60,000 nt of DNA from Branchiostoma floridae. Taxonomy: Eukaryota > Chordata > Leptocardii > Amphioxiformes > Branchiostomatidae. The stretch covers positions 27,144,470 through 27,204,469 of the forward strand of contig NC_049979.1 in the NCBI RefSeq assembly GCF_000003815.2, given 5' to 3'. Under the pieces are notes generated by a model. The model ran no database searches, was not told the origin of the DNA, and saw only the letters and a program-made list of their open reading frames with translations. This document shows, piece by piece, positions 11,198-22,521 of the stretch (its first letter is position 1; each line of letters opens with the position of its first letter). A program made the translations under genes and the position numbers.

Positions 11198-11243
11198 CTA
11201 GACCTTACGAAAGTCGCTGTACTTTAGTTGTGCCAATAAAGAT
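11198..11243 (+). repeat. retroposon 3' tail, copy 1
   Basis: CTAGACCTTACGAAAGTCGC, then TGTACTTTAGTTGTG, ends in CCAATAAAGAT. It matches 45595-45640 closely, and the AATAAA suits a polyadenylation signal. Confidence 0.65.
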
Positions 11244-11539
11244 CATCAGTTTGTCACTTCCACACTTGCTTTCCAAATCCTATACGTATACACTAACACA
11301 AGAATTCGCCTATAGCCAGAATTTTTTTTTTTTTTTTAATTTTTATTTCCCACTAAATCCAAGGATGACGAAGATATGAAGTTGACAAGATGGATCAAAT
11401 TATGGGACGAAACTGCATTCATAAGGACTTTATGTTATTGCCTATCACCTTAATGATATTGTCCTTGTACTCTTGAGCGTAATGGCAGCTCACCTCTGTT
11501 GCCAAGCCCGGTGCTTGTATTACACTGCTCCCAAGAGAC

Positions 11540-11690
11540 AATCTAATCTCCACAACTGGAATGATAAGATACGGAGATTACTTCCGGACGTTTCTAGTGA
11601 CATCCATCACTCATCCCAGCGTCACTGGAATGAACTGGAAACGTCCGGAAGTAATATCCGTATATTATCCGGTTGTGGGGATCGATTTGC
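11540..11690. mobile_element. MITE-like foldback with ATTACTTCCGGACGTTTC arms
   Basis: ATTACTTCCGGACGTTTC at 11577 is mirrored by GGAAACGTCCGGAAGTAAT at 11637. CTCCACAACTGG is mirrored by CCGGTTGTGGGG, and AGTGACATCC by the CAGCGTCACTGG region. Total length about 150 bp. The overlapping open frames simply follow this element. Confidence 0.75.
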
Positions 11691-12109
11691 CCTTAGATAT
11701 TCTTTACGTGACCTTACGCCGATGGCATAACTTCATTCTAGTTCATTATTACGCATTGTCATACTCAGACGCACTAGGCGGTCAAGTTCGTTTGAGTTAG
11801 TAGAGAAAATACACAGTTAGAATGATAAATGAGGTCGCAGTATGGCCTTCCAGTAATGTATTGTGCGTAGGGGATCTATGTACTGCCAATCCATCTAACT
11901 ATTATTTTCTACAAGACAATCATACAATGGCACGTACATGTTGTCTTTTATATGACCAGACCATGTCAGGCAATCGTTCAGATGTTAGAGCTGATTTGTA
12001 TGGACTGAAGTTGAACATAACAAAAATCAACTACCTCTTAAATTTTTAGTGCTTATTATTACGCATTTCTTATTTTCTTACCTCCGGATCCATGAAAAAT
12101 TGAGGTACA

Positions 12110-12440
12110 GTTTTTGGTGTGCCTGTGTGTCTGTTTGTCTGGATATTTATGGTCAGCATAACTTAAGAACCTCTGAATGGATTGTAACTATATTTGGTAT
12201 GTGGGTAAGTGTTGGGAAGACAAAGGTCAGGGTCGATTTTGTGCCCCCTGGTGTGTGACCTTGGTACTGCAGCAGAACTTTAATTTTTAAAAATCTTTTG
12301 ACCTGGACATGCTATGGTCTTGATTTTTTGGTGGCAGATAGCTTGTGATGTAGGCAAGAAATGATGTATGTTTGAGGCCCCCTAGAAGCTTGGTCTGGAA
12401 CTGCAGGGGCACTTTTTCCAAACAGCATATAACAGAACAT
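12110..12440 (+). repeat. dispersed retroelement-like repeat (GGGAAGACAAAGGTCAGGG / CTGCAGGGGC type)
   Basis: Shares TGTGGGTAAGTGTTGGGAAG, then GGTCAGGGTC, with 48470-48530, and CCCCCTAGAAGCTTGG, then ACTGCAGGGGC, with 59849-59881. Untranslatable; probably LINE 3' sequence. Confidence 0.5.
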
Positions 12441-12599
12441 AGGAACGACGGATTTCCATGATATTTAACATGCGGGTATCTTTGGCAGAGATGTACATGT
12501 TGAAGTGCAAATTATGCAAATTTGGACTTTCTTTGCATACTTGAGGAAAATCTATATTTAAAGTACAGTGTTTTCCATTCAGTGGTAGAAGCAGCGACT

Positions 12600-13304
12600 C
12601 ACATTATTCTTCCCTCGGAGAGGGTAGATTAGCTACTTGAATACACCATGGTTCTTCACAAAGTTCCTTTTCCATTATAGGACTGAGATACATGTAACAC
12701 GTGTAGTTTGTGGCAGCTGGAAGATTAGCAGGTACCAGTTATGCAAATAACTTCCTAATTTGCATAATTAATGTGAAATTGTTATTCTAAGTACATGTGA
12801 TAAATAATTGGATTGTCAACATTATGACTTGTCTTCGTCTTCAAGAAGGGATGAATGGATTTTCATTTTTGTGAGTGACTTGGAAGAATCTAGAGAAGCA
12901 TTATATGCAAATTATGTAAATTTAGTCATTTCATCCAATGATACATGTGCCGGGTAAGCCTTTGATGTGTAACTTATGTTGCTACTTCAGAGATTATAGT
13001 TATAAGTAAACATCTATATGATATTTGTGATATTTTATAATGACCTTATCATTATTAGACCAAATAAAATAAAGCACGCACAGGCTGCTCAGAATCATTC
13101 TTATCAATGAATGATAATTAATTGCTGTTGATCTTTGCTATACTATTCCTAATCTGATAAATGCAGATTTGGCCACTCATCTTGTTTTTGAACTATGTAT
13201 GTTGGCTTTTAGGTAAGCTTTTGTTACAATCTGTCCACATAGAATTACTCTATCCGCTAGTACGAGTAGTCTTCATGGGCAGATTTGACTGTAGTGTTGA
13301 TACT
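12600..13304. other. unannotated AT-rich stretch
   Basis: Nothing recognised beyond AT-rich sequence with scattered ATGCAAAT and TATGCAAAT words. Confidence 0.4.
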
Positions 13305-14479
13305 ATGGGTAGCACACTACCAAAAAACTGTTTTCTTATCTTTCTTGTTTCTTCTTAAAAACAGAAAAAAATTCTTGTAATAAGAAAGCTTTCTGTATTT
13401 AAGAAACAAATTTGTCAACGCAGTAAGAAATTTTTTTCTTACTATCGTTAAGTAATTTCTTCTTAACAGCACTTTTCTTGATCTGAGATTATTCTTCTCA
13501 CAATCTTCTAGTACGTACACATAAGCTACTTCCAAAATGTTATTCTCGCAGTAAGTTTTGTTCTAAATGCAGATATTTGCATCTGGCTGATTTCACTTGG
13601 AAATGCTATTTCACTTGAATTCTATTTATCTTATAACATAAAAGTATTTATTGCAAAGATTCAGATCTTTGAATACCTTAATGTAATTATAACTTTTAAG
13701 TTGAAAATCCTCACAATGAGAATTTCTAAGATGCATTTCCTCAAATCAAGACTACCTTTCTTGCTTGAAGAACAAATTTGGTTTCTTATTTCTAATGTCT
13801 TTGTTCTTACACCAAGAAAGCTTTTCTGACTTCAAGACCTGAATTCTTATCGCCTAGAAATGTTTATGGTCCCTAAGACTTAGGTTCTTAAGATTTATGT
13901 TCTTATATCAAGAAAACTGTTCTCACTTCAAGAACTAAATTCTTATTTAGATTCTTATTGCCAAGAAATGATTTCTTATTTCTTAGATTTATGTTCTAAT
14001 ACCAAGAACACTGTTCTCACTTCAAGAACTACATTCTTATTTTATTATAAGAAATGATTTCTTATTTCTAAGATTTATGTCCTTATACCAAGAACACTGT
14101 TCTCACTTCAAGAAATTCTTGTTGCCAAGAAATGATTTCTTATTTCTAGGATTTATTTTTATTCACAGTCAAGAAATATCTTCCTAATTAAATAACATAA
14201 ATCTTATGCTGAGAAATGTTTTCTTATTTCTAAGATAGATCCTCTTACATCAAGAATAATTTTCTTACTTAAAGAGTGTACATTCTTATTGTCTATAGAA
14301 ATGTTTTCTTACTTCTAAGATAAATGTTCTTACATCAAGAATATCTTCCTTACATCAAGAGGGAACATTCTTATTGCCTAGAAAGGTTTTCTTACTTCTA
14401 AGATAAATATTCTTACATCAAGGATACTTTTCTTACTGCAAGAGCGTATACATTCTTATTGCCTAGAAAGGTTTTCTTA

Positions 14480-14900
14480 TTTCCAAGATAGAATGTTCTT
14501 AAATCAAGAATACTTTTCTTACCTCAAGAGCATACATTCTTATTGCCTAGAAAGGTTTTCTTATTTCCAAGATAGAATGTTCTTAAATCAAGAATACTTT
14601 TCTTACCTCAAGAGCATACATTCTTATTGCCTAGAAAGGTTTTCTTATTTCCAAGATAGAATGTTCTTAAATCAAGAATACTTTTCTTACCTCAAGAGCA
14701 TACATTCTTATTGCCTAGAAAGGTTTTCTTATTTCCAAGATAGAATGTTCTTAAATCAAGAATACTTTTCTTACCTCAAGAGCATACATTCTTATTGCCT
14801 AGAAAGGTTTTCTTATTTCTGAGATAGAATGTTCTTAAATCAAGAATACTTTTCTTACCTCAAGAGCATACATTCTTATTGCCTAGAAAGGTTTTCTTAC
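14480..14900 (+). repeat. 84-bp tandem repeat, about five units
   Basis: Successive 84-bp copies (AGAATGTTCTTAAATCAAGA, then ATACTTTTCTTACCTCAAGA, then the GCATACATTCTTATTGCC block) are identical or nearly so. Because 84 is a multiple of three, a 28-residue unit repeats in frame. I treat this as DNA structure, not a protein. The identity shows recent amplification inside the older element. Confidence 0.93.
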
Positions 14901-16519
14901 TTTTAAGAGAAATGTTCTTACATCAAGTCAGAATATTTTTCTTACTTCACGAGCGTATACATTCTTATTGCCTAGAAAGGTTTTCTTACTTCTAAGTTAA
15001 ATGTTCTTACTTACATCAAGTCAGAATATTTTTCTTACATCAAGAGCAAACATTCATATTGCCTAGAAAGGTTTTCTTACTTGTCAGTCCTTATATCAAG
15101 AATACTTTTCTTACTTCAAGAAATACAGTTAAACTGACATGTTTTCGATGAATAAATAATGGACAACGAAAATTACAATGGCAAAGTTTTACAATACTTA
15201 TATTCAAGAAACCTTATAAAAATAGCTTACCAAAATGTTTTAATACAAAAGTAACTGGCACTGGTAGAACATTAGGAAGATTACAAACTGTCACCTTAAC
15301 ATATGATTACAAACATATTTGGCCTTTGTCTTCTTGGCAAGCCACTACAAACTGCATGCCAACCATCACGGGCCTGAAGTGTGGCATTGGCATTGGTAGG
15401 ATGTAAAAAACATCAGACATCTGGAAAAAAGTAAAGACATTATATCATTATTTTGCATTTTCACAATATTGAGGTTTAAGATAAACTTCTAGCACAGAAA
15501 TCTGCACTACTGTACTTCTATGGTTGTTTATACAATAAGGTTAGGTCATTGTACAGTCAACTTTTAAGCCAAAATTCTGACTATTAATCAAGTCAAATTG
15601 ATCCAAAGAGACTTACCATTTGTTTGCCATGATACTATTAGACATTTATCAGAGACACACACTAATGCTTGTTGCTTTTGATGGTAAAACCATCCAGGTT
15701 TAAGCCTTTTAAAATCAAAATTTTAAACTGTTTTTCAATGCCTCGGGGGGTGGGGGGCAGCCTTACCTTTTGCCAAACCGATTTCCAGCTTTTCCGTGCC
15801 AACTTGCTTTCTGCAGCAGCTGCTAGGCTCAAACCAAGATCCTCTTTGACTTTCCTGTTCCCTTGCACCTAGGTTTTGACTTGAAACTGACATGAGTCTT
15901 TGAAAAACCATTGATACAGACAGATCTGTGAGCAGCTCTGATGCTGCCCTGCATTCAAAATGAACTCTGTTGTTCAACTGCCATCTGATATGAATCTACC
16001 AATCAGGAGTTAGAAAAAGATCACATGACTTTGGCATCACATGATCACATTTAAGTAAAAACAAGAAATGCCTTTCTCAAAGATTCTTGATGTGAAAAAC
16101 AAGTTAGAACATTCAAGAATATCATTCTAGTCATGACTTGAACAATAAGAACGCCTAACAATGTTTTGCCTGTCATAACTTCATCATTGTCCTAAGTTCA
16201 AAAAGAGAAGAAACCATGCTTGTATCTTTTCAAACATTACAAAATGGACAAGGATTTCCTTTCTTGAAATTTCTTGATTTGAAAAGTAGGACTTTCAAAA
16301 ACAGAATTCTTACAATGTCGTAAGTCTTGTCCTATGTCAATAAAAGGAGGAAAATAATTCTTATTTCTACTTAACCAATAGTATACAAGAAGTGCCTTCC
16401 TTGATTTCTTGTTAAAAATACAAGAATAGTTAAAAAGCAAATTCTTGCATTTTCTAAACTCTAACAAGAAAAAACAAGCATTCCCTTTCTCAAAGTTTCT
16501 TGATACTGAAAACAAGAAC

Positions 16520-17080
16520 ATTCAAGAATGTTATTCTTAGTCTTTACTTAAATGTTGTCTCATAGTTTAACTATCTTGATTTTGTTGTTTTTTCTAAGCA
16601 GTATATTCAAGAAAGCCAAGAAGCAAATTCTTGTATTTTCTAGAGTCCAACAAAAAAAAGCAAGGATTCTCTTTCTCAAAGTTTCTTGCTACTGAAAACA
16701 AGAACATTCAAGAATGTTATTCTAGTCTTTACTTAAATGTTGTCTCATAGTTTAACTATCTTGATTTTGTTGTTTTTTCTAAGCAGTATATTCAAGAAAG
16801 CCAAGAAGCAAATTCTTGTATTTTCTAGAGTCTAACAAGAAAAAACAAGGATTCTCTTTCTCAAAGTTTCTTGCTACTGAAAACAAGAACATTCAAGAAT
16901 GTAATTCTAGTATTTACTTAACTGTTGTTTCATGGTTTAAATATCTTGATTTTCTTGCTTTTTCTAGCAGTATATTCAAGAAAAGCAAGAAGCAAATCCT
17001 TGTATTTTCTAAACTGTAACAAGAAAAAACAAGAATGCCCTTGCTCACAATTTCTTGATACTGAAAACAAGAATATACTA
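16520..17080. repeat. tandem repeat of about 185 bp, three units
   Basis: ACATTCAAGAATGTTATTCT begins units near 16519, 16706 and 16889. They share TTGATTTTGTTGTTTTTTCT and TATATTCAAGAAAGCCAAG. The third unit is more diverged. Confidence 0.85.
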
Positions 17081-17465
17081 GAATTTCTTTCTGGTTATAA
17101 AGTATTTCTATTTCTTGATTTCCTGGTTTTTTTCTTACCAGCGGTAATGTAAGAAAATGCAAGAAAAAAATTCTAATTGTTTCTTAAAATTGATAAGAAA
17201 AAAAATCTTGTCAGACATGAAAACAAGAAAGTTATACTTGAACTTCTAGAAATTTCTAGAAGTGAAAATCTCTCCAAGAAACATTTCTTAAATTAAGAAA
17301 ATTAAGAAATTATTCCTTGTTCTAAGAATCCCTGTTGAATTTTCATTTCTTATTCGTTCTTATTCTTTCTTGAAATTCTTAATATAAGTAAATTTGTCAA
17401 CGGGTTAAGAAAATGAAGTAACCTAGAAAAAACAAGAAAAAAAATTTTTGGTAGTGCATGGGTTG

Positions 17466-20370
17466 TAAACATTAAAATCATTTGGTAAACTTTTTTCTCA
17501 TCACACGGGCTAAATCCATTGATTAAATAGAACGCACTGCACTGCAAGCGAACAGAGTTCTTTTGTTCAAATTTTTCTCCAATTGAAGTTTTTAAAGAAT
17601 AAAGCTGTATAAGGCATAGGTGAAAAGAATGTGTTGAATTTTACCCTTTTAATGAGTAGTCTGACAATTAAATATGTGTTTTCAGACCTGGGCATGACAA
17701 ATAAAATACAATACAGTATATTCTGTATCACTCTCAGTCCAAGCACTCCCGTAGGTTGGATTGCCCTCCGGCCTTCAGGCGATCCGACCAACAGTCATAC
17801 TGGTAGCTGGTAGCTTAGGTGATACGGAATACACCAACGTTCTTCTTACCAATATCAACCTGACATCCCCATAGCATCCTCCTAACGCCCGGTCCCCAAC
17901 GGCATTAGCCCATGGGGCCCTGCTATCTCATGCCCTATCAGTGGTTATTATGATTGTCGCCACAAACAAGCTGTCAACCAATCAGAGAATGGGCCTTTCT
18001 TGGGCTTGTTGTTGTCGCAAGCTGTCTCGCAAAGGCCGCTGGGAAGCTATCAGCCAATCATGTTACGTATTACATGGCTCCAGTCCTCCTACGCCCGAGC
18101 CCCAACGGCTGACTGCCCATATAAGGGCAAGCTCATTAATATTTATAAGTAGGTCGGTCCCTAACTGGTCTAAGTGCACAAGATATCAGAGGCAAAGACA
18201 GGAAGTTTTGACACCACTGTGGTTCCTCTGCGTAGGAGGTTCCTCTGCCCCATAGCCATCCTCATTGCTGCATGGCAACTGAAGCTTTTTATTTGCTACA
18301 ATTGGTTTGCCATTTGGGTGAACCCTTATCAATCTACATGCATGTAACTTCTGAACAAAGCACAGGAAACACAATGGAGGATATGGCTGAATGCCCATTT
18401 TATTCTAAAACAACTATATTGATCATATAACTGTAGGCGAGTACAGGTCTTCGAGACTGAAGAAAACAACAACAACAACAATGGTTTTGATTCTAAAAAG
18501 GCATGTGAGCTTGAGAGATGATACCTTCCACAGTTTTTTCCCCTGAGCGTTCCCCACAAATTAAAAACTGTGCACCATACGACATGCTGCGGAAATAAAA
18601 AGGGAGGTAGCTTACAGCACGCAATGGTAACATCTGAACAATCGACTTTCCCTTACAGCTTTTGATAGGATGAGCAAAGAAATAATGTCAAAATGCATGG
18701 AGGATGACACATGTAAATAACATGGGCTGAAATGTGAATGAAATGTTCAAACTCGTAACAACAGAAACACCCCCTTTCCAATAGACTACTGCTGAGCATT
18801 TTAGAAATTTGACAGATCGCTCAAAATATTTTTTTTACCAAAGAGCAATCAGACTTCACACGTAAAATGTATTATTTTCAATTATAAAATCAAGGGTTGG
18901 AAAAATCTAGCTTTGGTTTCGAAGCGATCGACATCTAGTGGAAAGAGGGTCTAATGTAGTACAGTAGGATACCAATGTCACAGTCTTGTCATGATGTTGT
19001 CTGGAGGAGGAGGAAGAGATCTGGTTGACATAAATGGGACATGTAGCCAGAAATCCCCCTACAGTAGCCTTGGCTGTTAGCCAATAGCTGGGTGGCTGCA
19101 AGAGCTACTACAGCTGGCTTTCTTGCCATACAACTCAGTGTTACTGCTGGTATACTATAAGGGCTATACAAGCTTGGCCATGGATTCTTGTTGGTATGAG
19201 GGTGAATCATTTCTAGAATAAATCCCGCTTCTGACACCATATCTCCTCCTTCCACTCAGACATATCTATATTTTCCTTTGACCTCTTGTGACGGACTAAC
19301 TTGACAACAGCATACACAACTGCTACGGCAGGGGGACAAGTCGAAAGATTCATTTTGTTCTGATGCATCTTAGTATAATCCAAATATTTTCTTTGACACT
19401 TGGAGCTTCTGATAAAGTTTGTTAGTGATGCAAGGTGTAAAATGTGGTTCATCCACAGATGAATTTTGTTGGTCCTGTTATTTTTCGTTGCATAACAAGC
19501 ATTAATTCTCTTCAATGGGCAATTAGTGGGTAAGTTTTGACCCAAACACTGTGGTGATGCCAACAACTATATCATCTGACTTCTCATCATCATCATCATC
19601 ATTTTACTATTTAGTACTGGCTTTACTGGCAACACTGTAACACCAAACAGAATGGCACTGCAAAATCCCAACTTCCTCACAAATTAAGTCTTGTCCCCCT
19701 TCCAAGCCACCCATAGCCTGGTGCAAGCCTTTTTAGGTTTACTCTGTTCTTGTTGGCCACTTCTATCTACAGCTAGAAAGGATGGCACCCAGGCTAAGCC
19801 ACCCAACCTGCCTACCATTAGTCGCATCACAGGAGGTACGGTAGACATCGCATTTAACAATCCGTCCTTAAACATATCCATAACTACTATCGTAGAAAAA
19901 GCTTCCAAACTGCGTGTAAAATATGCAATGTTAGAAGGCTTGATTATCTTGCTTGCAGCACCAATGTAAGGGCGCCGTGGGGGGTTAGTTAGTGTTCTGA
20001 CTGTACATTTGGTCCATGCACCTTCCATTACCTTGATGCACTCCTGAAATCCTGTCCATTGACCCGTATCGGACCTGCCAAAGTCTCCAATAAATAATTT
20101 CTGCTATCTCCAGAGTCGAGGGCTGTACAGGCTGTAAGGGATATCCTTCGGCCATAAATATTAATTACCTTTGTCTTGCAGATTTCCTTCATACCAAAAT
20201 ATGTCAATAAACTGCATTTTTTTCTTCTTCTATACACGTGACCTATGTAGAAAAATAAGGCATCTCATTTCGTGGTTTGATTGGCAAGTTGTATATCCTG
20301 TAGAGGCACAGTGTAATACAGTGTACTCCTACATGTGGAAAGGACTACCAGATAGGGCTGTGTACCTAAA
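17466..20370. other. largely unannotated stretch
   Basis: Small items only: a repeated CCTCCTAACGCCCGGTCCCC / CCTCCTACGCCCGAGCCCC block (17878 and 18086), an AAC-repeat near 18470, and an ATC-repeat near 19583-19602. Open frames at 19213-19566 (minus) and 19684-20028 (minus) have no recognisable features. No gene supported. Confidence 0.5.
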
Positions 20371-20376
20371 CAATGT

Positions 20377-20600
20377 AACGTTAGTTTACCTTTATCCGCG
20401 GGGTAACCTATATCCGTTGCTTTTCAAAACAGGGTATTTAGGCACATCGTGCCGACCGGTGGTAGTTTTAAACTGTAATGTATTGAAAATATTGAAATTT
20501 GAAACCAACGTCCGTCAACGTGATATCCCCAAATACCCTGTCTTAAAAAGCAACGAATATAGGTTACCCAACGGATAAAGGTGAACTCAAGCGTTACCTG
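20377..20600. mobile_element. MITE with CACCTTTATCCG / GGGTAACCTATAT arms, copy 1
   Basis: The left arm TTTACCTTTATCCGCGGGGT, then AACCTATATCCGTTG, then ACAGGGTATTTAGG, is mirrored by CCAAATACCCTGTC, CAACGAATATAGGTTACCC and CGGATAAAGGTGAA. The arms are about 75 bp. I associate this family with lancelet genomes. Confidence 0.85.
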
Positions 20601-20960
20601 TATCTGTAAAACTGTTAAGGTACAGGTCTGGACCTAAACATCAAGTTTACTTGAACAATCTGAAGCACTAGTGGACACCGTTTTCTTTTGAAATTGCAGA
20701 TAAGTATTATCCAGTTAATGTGACAATTTTGACAATTTCTTACACTAAAGAATGAAGAAAAATTGTAAACATATATTGTTTTAGAGTAGCATATGTAAAT
20801 TCTCACAGAAGGACGACAATTTATCACTGAAAAAGACAGTTGGCGACATGCATAACAGATAATTGATCAATTCAACAGATAATTGATAAAGCTAGGTCCA
20901 GTATTGTACCCATTAGCCACTGTACCCATACCTGTACCTGAAAGTTGTTTAGGTACACAG
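20601..20960. repeat. inverted-repeat element with GGTACAGGT ends, copy 1
   Basis: Starts TTAAGGTACAGGTCTGGACC and ends CATACCTGTACCTGAAAG. The interior shares CAAGTT, GATCAA and TTGAAATT blocks with 42540-42900. Confidence 0.55.
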
Positions 20961-21959
20961 CCTTACTACCAGACAATACCAGCCTGTACTAGATGGTCCT
21001 TTGTAGCTATGGCATTTCTTCAGTTAACGTGTGGTTTGTAAAGTGAGCTCGCGGCAGTACCACTAGTACCTACCTCTCCTGCTATAACAGGTCATAACAT
21101 TCAAACTAAAGGAATTTTCAAAAAACTGTTGGCACACTATCCTCCGATGCAAAAGGCACCAGCAATCAGAGGCTGACCTAAAAAACACTCGACGAGCCAT
21201 AAAAAATACGAGGCTCGTCGCACCACATGGACACTCGCTGTGGACTATTTTAAAGGCGAGATAAGAGTCCAGGGTGATGAATGACTTCTATGCAATCAAC
21301 TGTCGTACCGTCATATTGATCTATGCACTCTCGCTAAAGACGCATGCCAATCCCACAGCACTTTACCACCGGCGTACGGATAACGACCAGGGGCCTTCCG
21401 AATCAATCCCGCCGTTTAGTTGATCCCGAATCAAGTGCAATTGATGGGCTCCCTTTGAACACACTCTTTTCCCACAGTTAGCATCCCTTAAAGTCATTAC
21501 AGTGAAAAATCACCTGCATAATTCACCCCCAATAGCACTGGAAGGGTGCCCTCTTTCACTGCCGGGTACAATTTCTGGAAGAACGTACGATTGTCTATAG
21601 GAGAAAGTCTTCCCTTTGTTTACTGTCGTGTTGGATACCACACTCATATGTTTTGTTTTTCTCTAGTGACATCAGTGCGTATAGAGTCTTGGCACGGCCA
21701 AACAGAAATCCAATTTTGACTGCTTTTGGCTAGCTCCCAAAAGGACAGAAACTGGTGGGTGAGAAACAAAATGAACAGAGGACTCCCATCTGGTTTGTGT
21801 AAAGCTACAGAAGATCTAACTCCACCCAGGGACGGAACCCTCAGCTTGGAGCGACCTAATAGCCAGGTGCATGCTGTGGGAATGCCATGGTTTGACCTTC
21901 AGGGTCACATGACATTAATTTAAAAACGAGCCTGACCTAAAATCGAGATCAAATTCTCT
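20961..21959. other. unannotated stretch
   Basis: No gene recognised. A small perfect hairpin, CGACGAGCC with GGCTCGTCG (21190-21220), is present. Confidence 0.4.
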
Positions 21960-22237
21960 TGAAGATTTAAAAAAAAAAAAAAATGGATAAAATCAACCCT
22001 TCGTGGAAGAAAAAGAAAAACAACGAAAGGTTTCCAAAGAGATAAAAACCAACCCTTCATAGAAGGGAGGAGAGAGAGAGAGTGAAAGACTGCCGTCTGT
22101 GCGGGCAGGCTTTCTGGACCTGATTAGAGTATGGAGTGCACCCTGCGTGCAGAGCTCTGAGGACAAACTAGTGCCCACAGAAGCTGCATATTGCTGGCTT
22201 TGTCCAAGTTACAGCTTTGGAGGGGGAAGATCGACTG
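21960..22237 (-). other. oaf: probable oaf 3' UTR and immediate 3' flank
   Basis: Downstream of the oaf stop there is about 60 bp of GC-balanced sequence. It is followed by a GA-rich stretch (22069-22086), two near-identical short direct repeats (around 21984-22008 and 22042-22067) and an A-run at 21968-21983. I see no clear AATAAA on the minus strand here, so the cleavage site is unplaced. Confidence 0.35.
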
Positions 22238-22521
22238 TCACTGCCACATCTCATCCCAAACACACAGCTGTTTCTGCTTCACGTGGTAGTCAAACTGGCG
22301 ACACTTGCGGCACGTTTTGATCCCGCAGCGATAGTTGATTACTTTCCCGTTCCCGTCCTTCCCGCGGCAGTACTTGAGGCCGCAGGGGTACCAGCCGATG
22401 CAGATTTCCAGCTGGCACGTGCACGGCTTTAACCAATCGGAACTGTCCATACACCTGACTGCTCTGCTGGGGGTCAGTCTCCTGGTCGCCTGCAGCAGCG
22501 TGGTCAGGGTTTTATTGTCTC
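22238..22521 (-). CDS. oaf: oaf coding exon 4 (cysteine-rich C-terminal domain and stop)
   Basis: The acceptor CTCTTTTCCAG precedes GA GAC AAT, and the split Gly codon 178 restores frame. The exon encodes residues 178-271 with ten cysteines (PCTCQLEIC, WYPCGLKYC, YRCGIKTCRKC, QLCVWDE) and stops at 22238-22240. The spacing matches the OAF C-terminal domain. The acceptor and the first roughly 25 coding bases are homologous to the repeating unit of the adjoining minisatellite, so this acceptor is the end unit of a tandem array. Confidence 0.94.

Larger units (their letters stand above)
13315..17456. mobile_element. large (4.1 kb) element built of TTCTTA / CAAGAA words with inverted ends
   Basis: The outer ends are CACTACCAAAAA (13315-13326) and TTTTTGGTAGTG (17445-17456). 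Flanking ATGGGTAG (13305-13312) and ATGGGTTG (17458-17465) match at 7 of 8 and may be an aged 8-bp target duplication. The left arm (to about 15130) is degenerate then regular tandem repeats of TTCTTAYNTCAAGAA type. The right arm (about 16060 onward) is tandem CAAGAA-rich repeats with a period of about 185 bp. The middle, 15130-16060, is not repetitive. No transposase-like frame. The ends and duplication suggest a very large non-autonomous hAT-like element. Confidence 0.65.

Noticed and set aside
14493-14822. 109-residue open frame with a perfect 28-residue repeat
   Set aside because: It is the translation of an 84-bp tandem DNA repeat inside a non-coding element, with no start context or domain.
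20171-20578. 135-residue plus-strand frame
   Set aside because: It lies largely over the inverted-repeat MITE at 20377-20600 and is explained by it.
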